This document shows, in pieces, positions 21,294 to 22,426 of a stretch of DNA of 22,426 nt. Position 1 is the stretch's first letter. Each line of letters begins with the position of its first letter. The notes under the pieces are model-generated. The model saw only the letters and a program-made list of their open reading frames with translations. It had not been told where the DNA came from and did not search any database. The DNA is taken from IMG/VR virus record IMGVR_UViG_3300025849_000248, positions 1 to 22,426 of that record, one strand, 5' to 3'. The position numbers were made by a program, and so were the translations under genes. The DNA comes from a virus.

Positions 21294-22426
21294 ATGGCAC
21301 TAATTGATTTAAAAACGAACTTAGCAAATCTTAAAAATGTAGATAATATTGATAATACATATCAAGATGGATTTACACCTAATCGTAAAACAAAATCACC
21401 TACTGAATTTAAGAACAATACTTCACAACTTGGAACAGGAGAAAATGTAGATTACGATAGAAAAGATTTATCTACCGAAAGAATTAGTAGTGCCGAATCC
21501 AATTACGATAAATTCAAGCCAGATAATGGACAATTTATTCAAAAGGATATCGGTGAAAGATATCGTAATACCAACGCAGATGGTGGTTTATTCAGAGGTG
21601 GTATAGCACTACAAGCAGAAAGAACCTTAGAAGACGCAAAACGAGTCGGTAAATTCTTAGGAACATCAAAAGGAAAAATATTTACACTAAAACAATTTTA
21701 TCTACAATCTCAAAACGCAAGTAAAAATACAAGAATTTATAATCCATTATCTTTACTCGTAAGTCTACCAAACAATATATCACAACAAAGACACGTTAAT
21801 ACGGGTGATGGTTCACTTGGTGGATTTCTCGGTGGACTTATTGGGTTCCCGAGTAAAGGCAAATCGGGTGAAGGTGCAGTAACACTTTTTAGTAAAGATA
21901 GAAAGAAAAAGTTACAAGTTAGTTATGGTGGTAAAAGAAGTCAATTGCTAAAATTTGATGATGATAATGAACTACCAGAAGATTTCATAAAATTTAGAAT
22001 AAGAGATGCGGTGAATGGTAAGTGGATAATCTTTCCAGCGTTGGTAAGTGGTATCACAGACAACTCATCACAATCACCAACGGCAATAAATTACATTGGA
22101 AGACCAGATTCAGTTTATGTTTATGGAACAATGGATAGAACAATTGGATTCAATTTAAAAGTCGTTGCACTAAACAAAGGTGATATAGAAACAATATGGG
22201 AAAAGGTAAATTATCTAAAAGGATTAGTACAACCACAATTTAAACAATTCTTCACAGATAACGAAGATACTAAATTGTTAAATCCGAATGATATAAATAC
22301 AAGACCCGTAGCACCAATCATATATTTGACTATTGGTGATATGTTTGTTAATACACCAGGATTTTTCAAATCAGTTAACATAACGATTCCTGATAATACT
22401 AATTGGGAATTAGAAAAGGAGTTACA
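21294..22426 (+). CDS. Baseplate tube-cap protein (gp48/gp54-like), truncated by window
   Basis: 377 residues are visible and the frame is open at the window end. The N-terminal ~130 residues are polar and probably disordered (NLANLKNVDNIDNTYQDGF). From about residue 220 a structured part appears: PEDFIKFRIRDAVNGKWIIF, YIGRPDSVYVYGTMDRTIGF, FNLKVVALNKGDIETIWEKV, YLKGLVQPQF, then PVAPIIYLTIGDMFVNTPGF and FFKSVNITIPDNTNWEL. The alternation of a YxYxxT-R-xxF strand with a W-xKVNYLxGLxxP helix is, from memory, typical of the proteins that follow the tape measure in T4-like phages; gp48 and gp54 cap the baseplate and start tube growth. AGGA lies six nt before the ATG, overlapping the tape-measure stop. 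gp48 and gp54 cannot be told apart here. Confidence 0.65.
   Translation, partial: MALIDLKTNLANLKNVDNIDNTYQDGFTPNRKTKSPTEFKNNTSQLGTGENVDYDRKDLSTERISSAESNYDKFKPDNGQFIQKDIGERYRNTNADGGLFRGGIALQAERTLEDAKRVGKFLGTSKGKIFTLKQFYLQSQNASKNTRIYNPLSLLVSLPNNISQQRHVNTGDGSLGGFLGGLIGFPSKGKSGEGAVTLFSKDRKKKLQVSYGGKRSQLLKFDDDNELPEDFIKFRIRDAVNGKWIIFPALVSGITDNSSQSPTAINYIGRPDSVYVYGTMDRTIGFNLKVVALNKGDIETIWEKVNYLKGLVQPQFKQFFTDNEDTKLLNPNDINTRPVAPIIYLTIGDMFVNTPGFFKSVNITIPDNTNWELEKEL

Overview
The window is part of the virion-structure region of a T4-like myovirus (contractile tail). It carries recognisable counterparts of T4 gp22 (scaffold), gp23 (major capsid), gp13, gp14 and gp15 (neck and tail completion), gp18 (sheath), gp19 (tube), gp26 and gp51 (baseplate hub assembly), gp29 (tape measure) and gp48/54 (tube cap). 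The DNA is AT-rich and densely coded, with strong AGGAG-type ribosome binding sites. Together with a phage-borne ribosomal protein bS21 and the style of the fibre repeats, this suggests a phage of a low-GC aquatic, probably marine, bacterium (SAR11/Pelagibacter-type hosts are plausible). The host is an inference; nothing in the window names it.

Layout, left to right. 1-1207: end of a head-region operon, with an open-ended unknown protein, a putative internal head protein with a prohead-protease-type leader, and bS21. A terminator follows, then a promoter-like motif and a 110-nt leader full of hairpins. 1367-4244: very acidic scaffold and major capsid protein, closed by a UUCG terminator. 4309-5023: a one-gene unit (own promoter motif, structured leader, terminator) for a probable capsid decoration protein. 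5088-9289: neck genes gp13-gp14-gp15, with the gp15-like protein fused to a fibre-like domain that is duplicated as the next gene. 9338-13975: a 1545-residue repetitive fibre ending in a self-cleaving S74 chaperone domain. 14020-16775: a small coiled-coil protein and the sheath, closed by a bidirectional terminator.

16862-17694 is an inverted insert: two small minus-strand genes of unknown function, each behind a near-consensus sigma70 promoter (TTGACA, 17 nt, TATATT). Their transcript ends in a tandem stem-loop element whose stems covary between the two copies. 17815-22426 returns to the plus strand: tube, two-TM membrane protein (holin-like), gp26-like protein, an overlapping gp51-like frame probably reached by a +1/-2 frameshift at a T7 run with a GC-only hairpin, a small basic protein, the tape measure and a truncated tube-cap protein.

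Eight intergenic sites carry a shared motif, GATA(T/C)TTAT(A/T)(A/T) or a close variant. Six lie 33-47 nt before a start codon and two about 115-123 nt before one, at the two structured leaders. I read it as this phage's late promoter. The most interesting items are the bS21 gene, the covarying tandem RNA element, the gp26/gp51 frameshift signal, the hairpin-rich capsid leaders and the gp15-fibre fusion. No tRNA, CRISPR array, insertion sequence or origin was seen.
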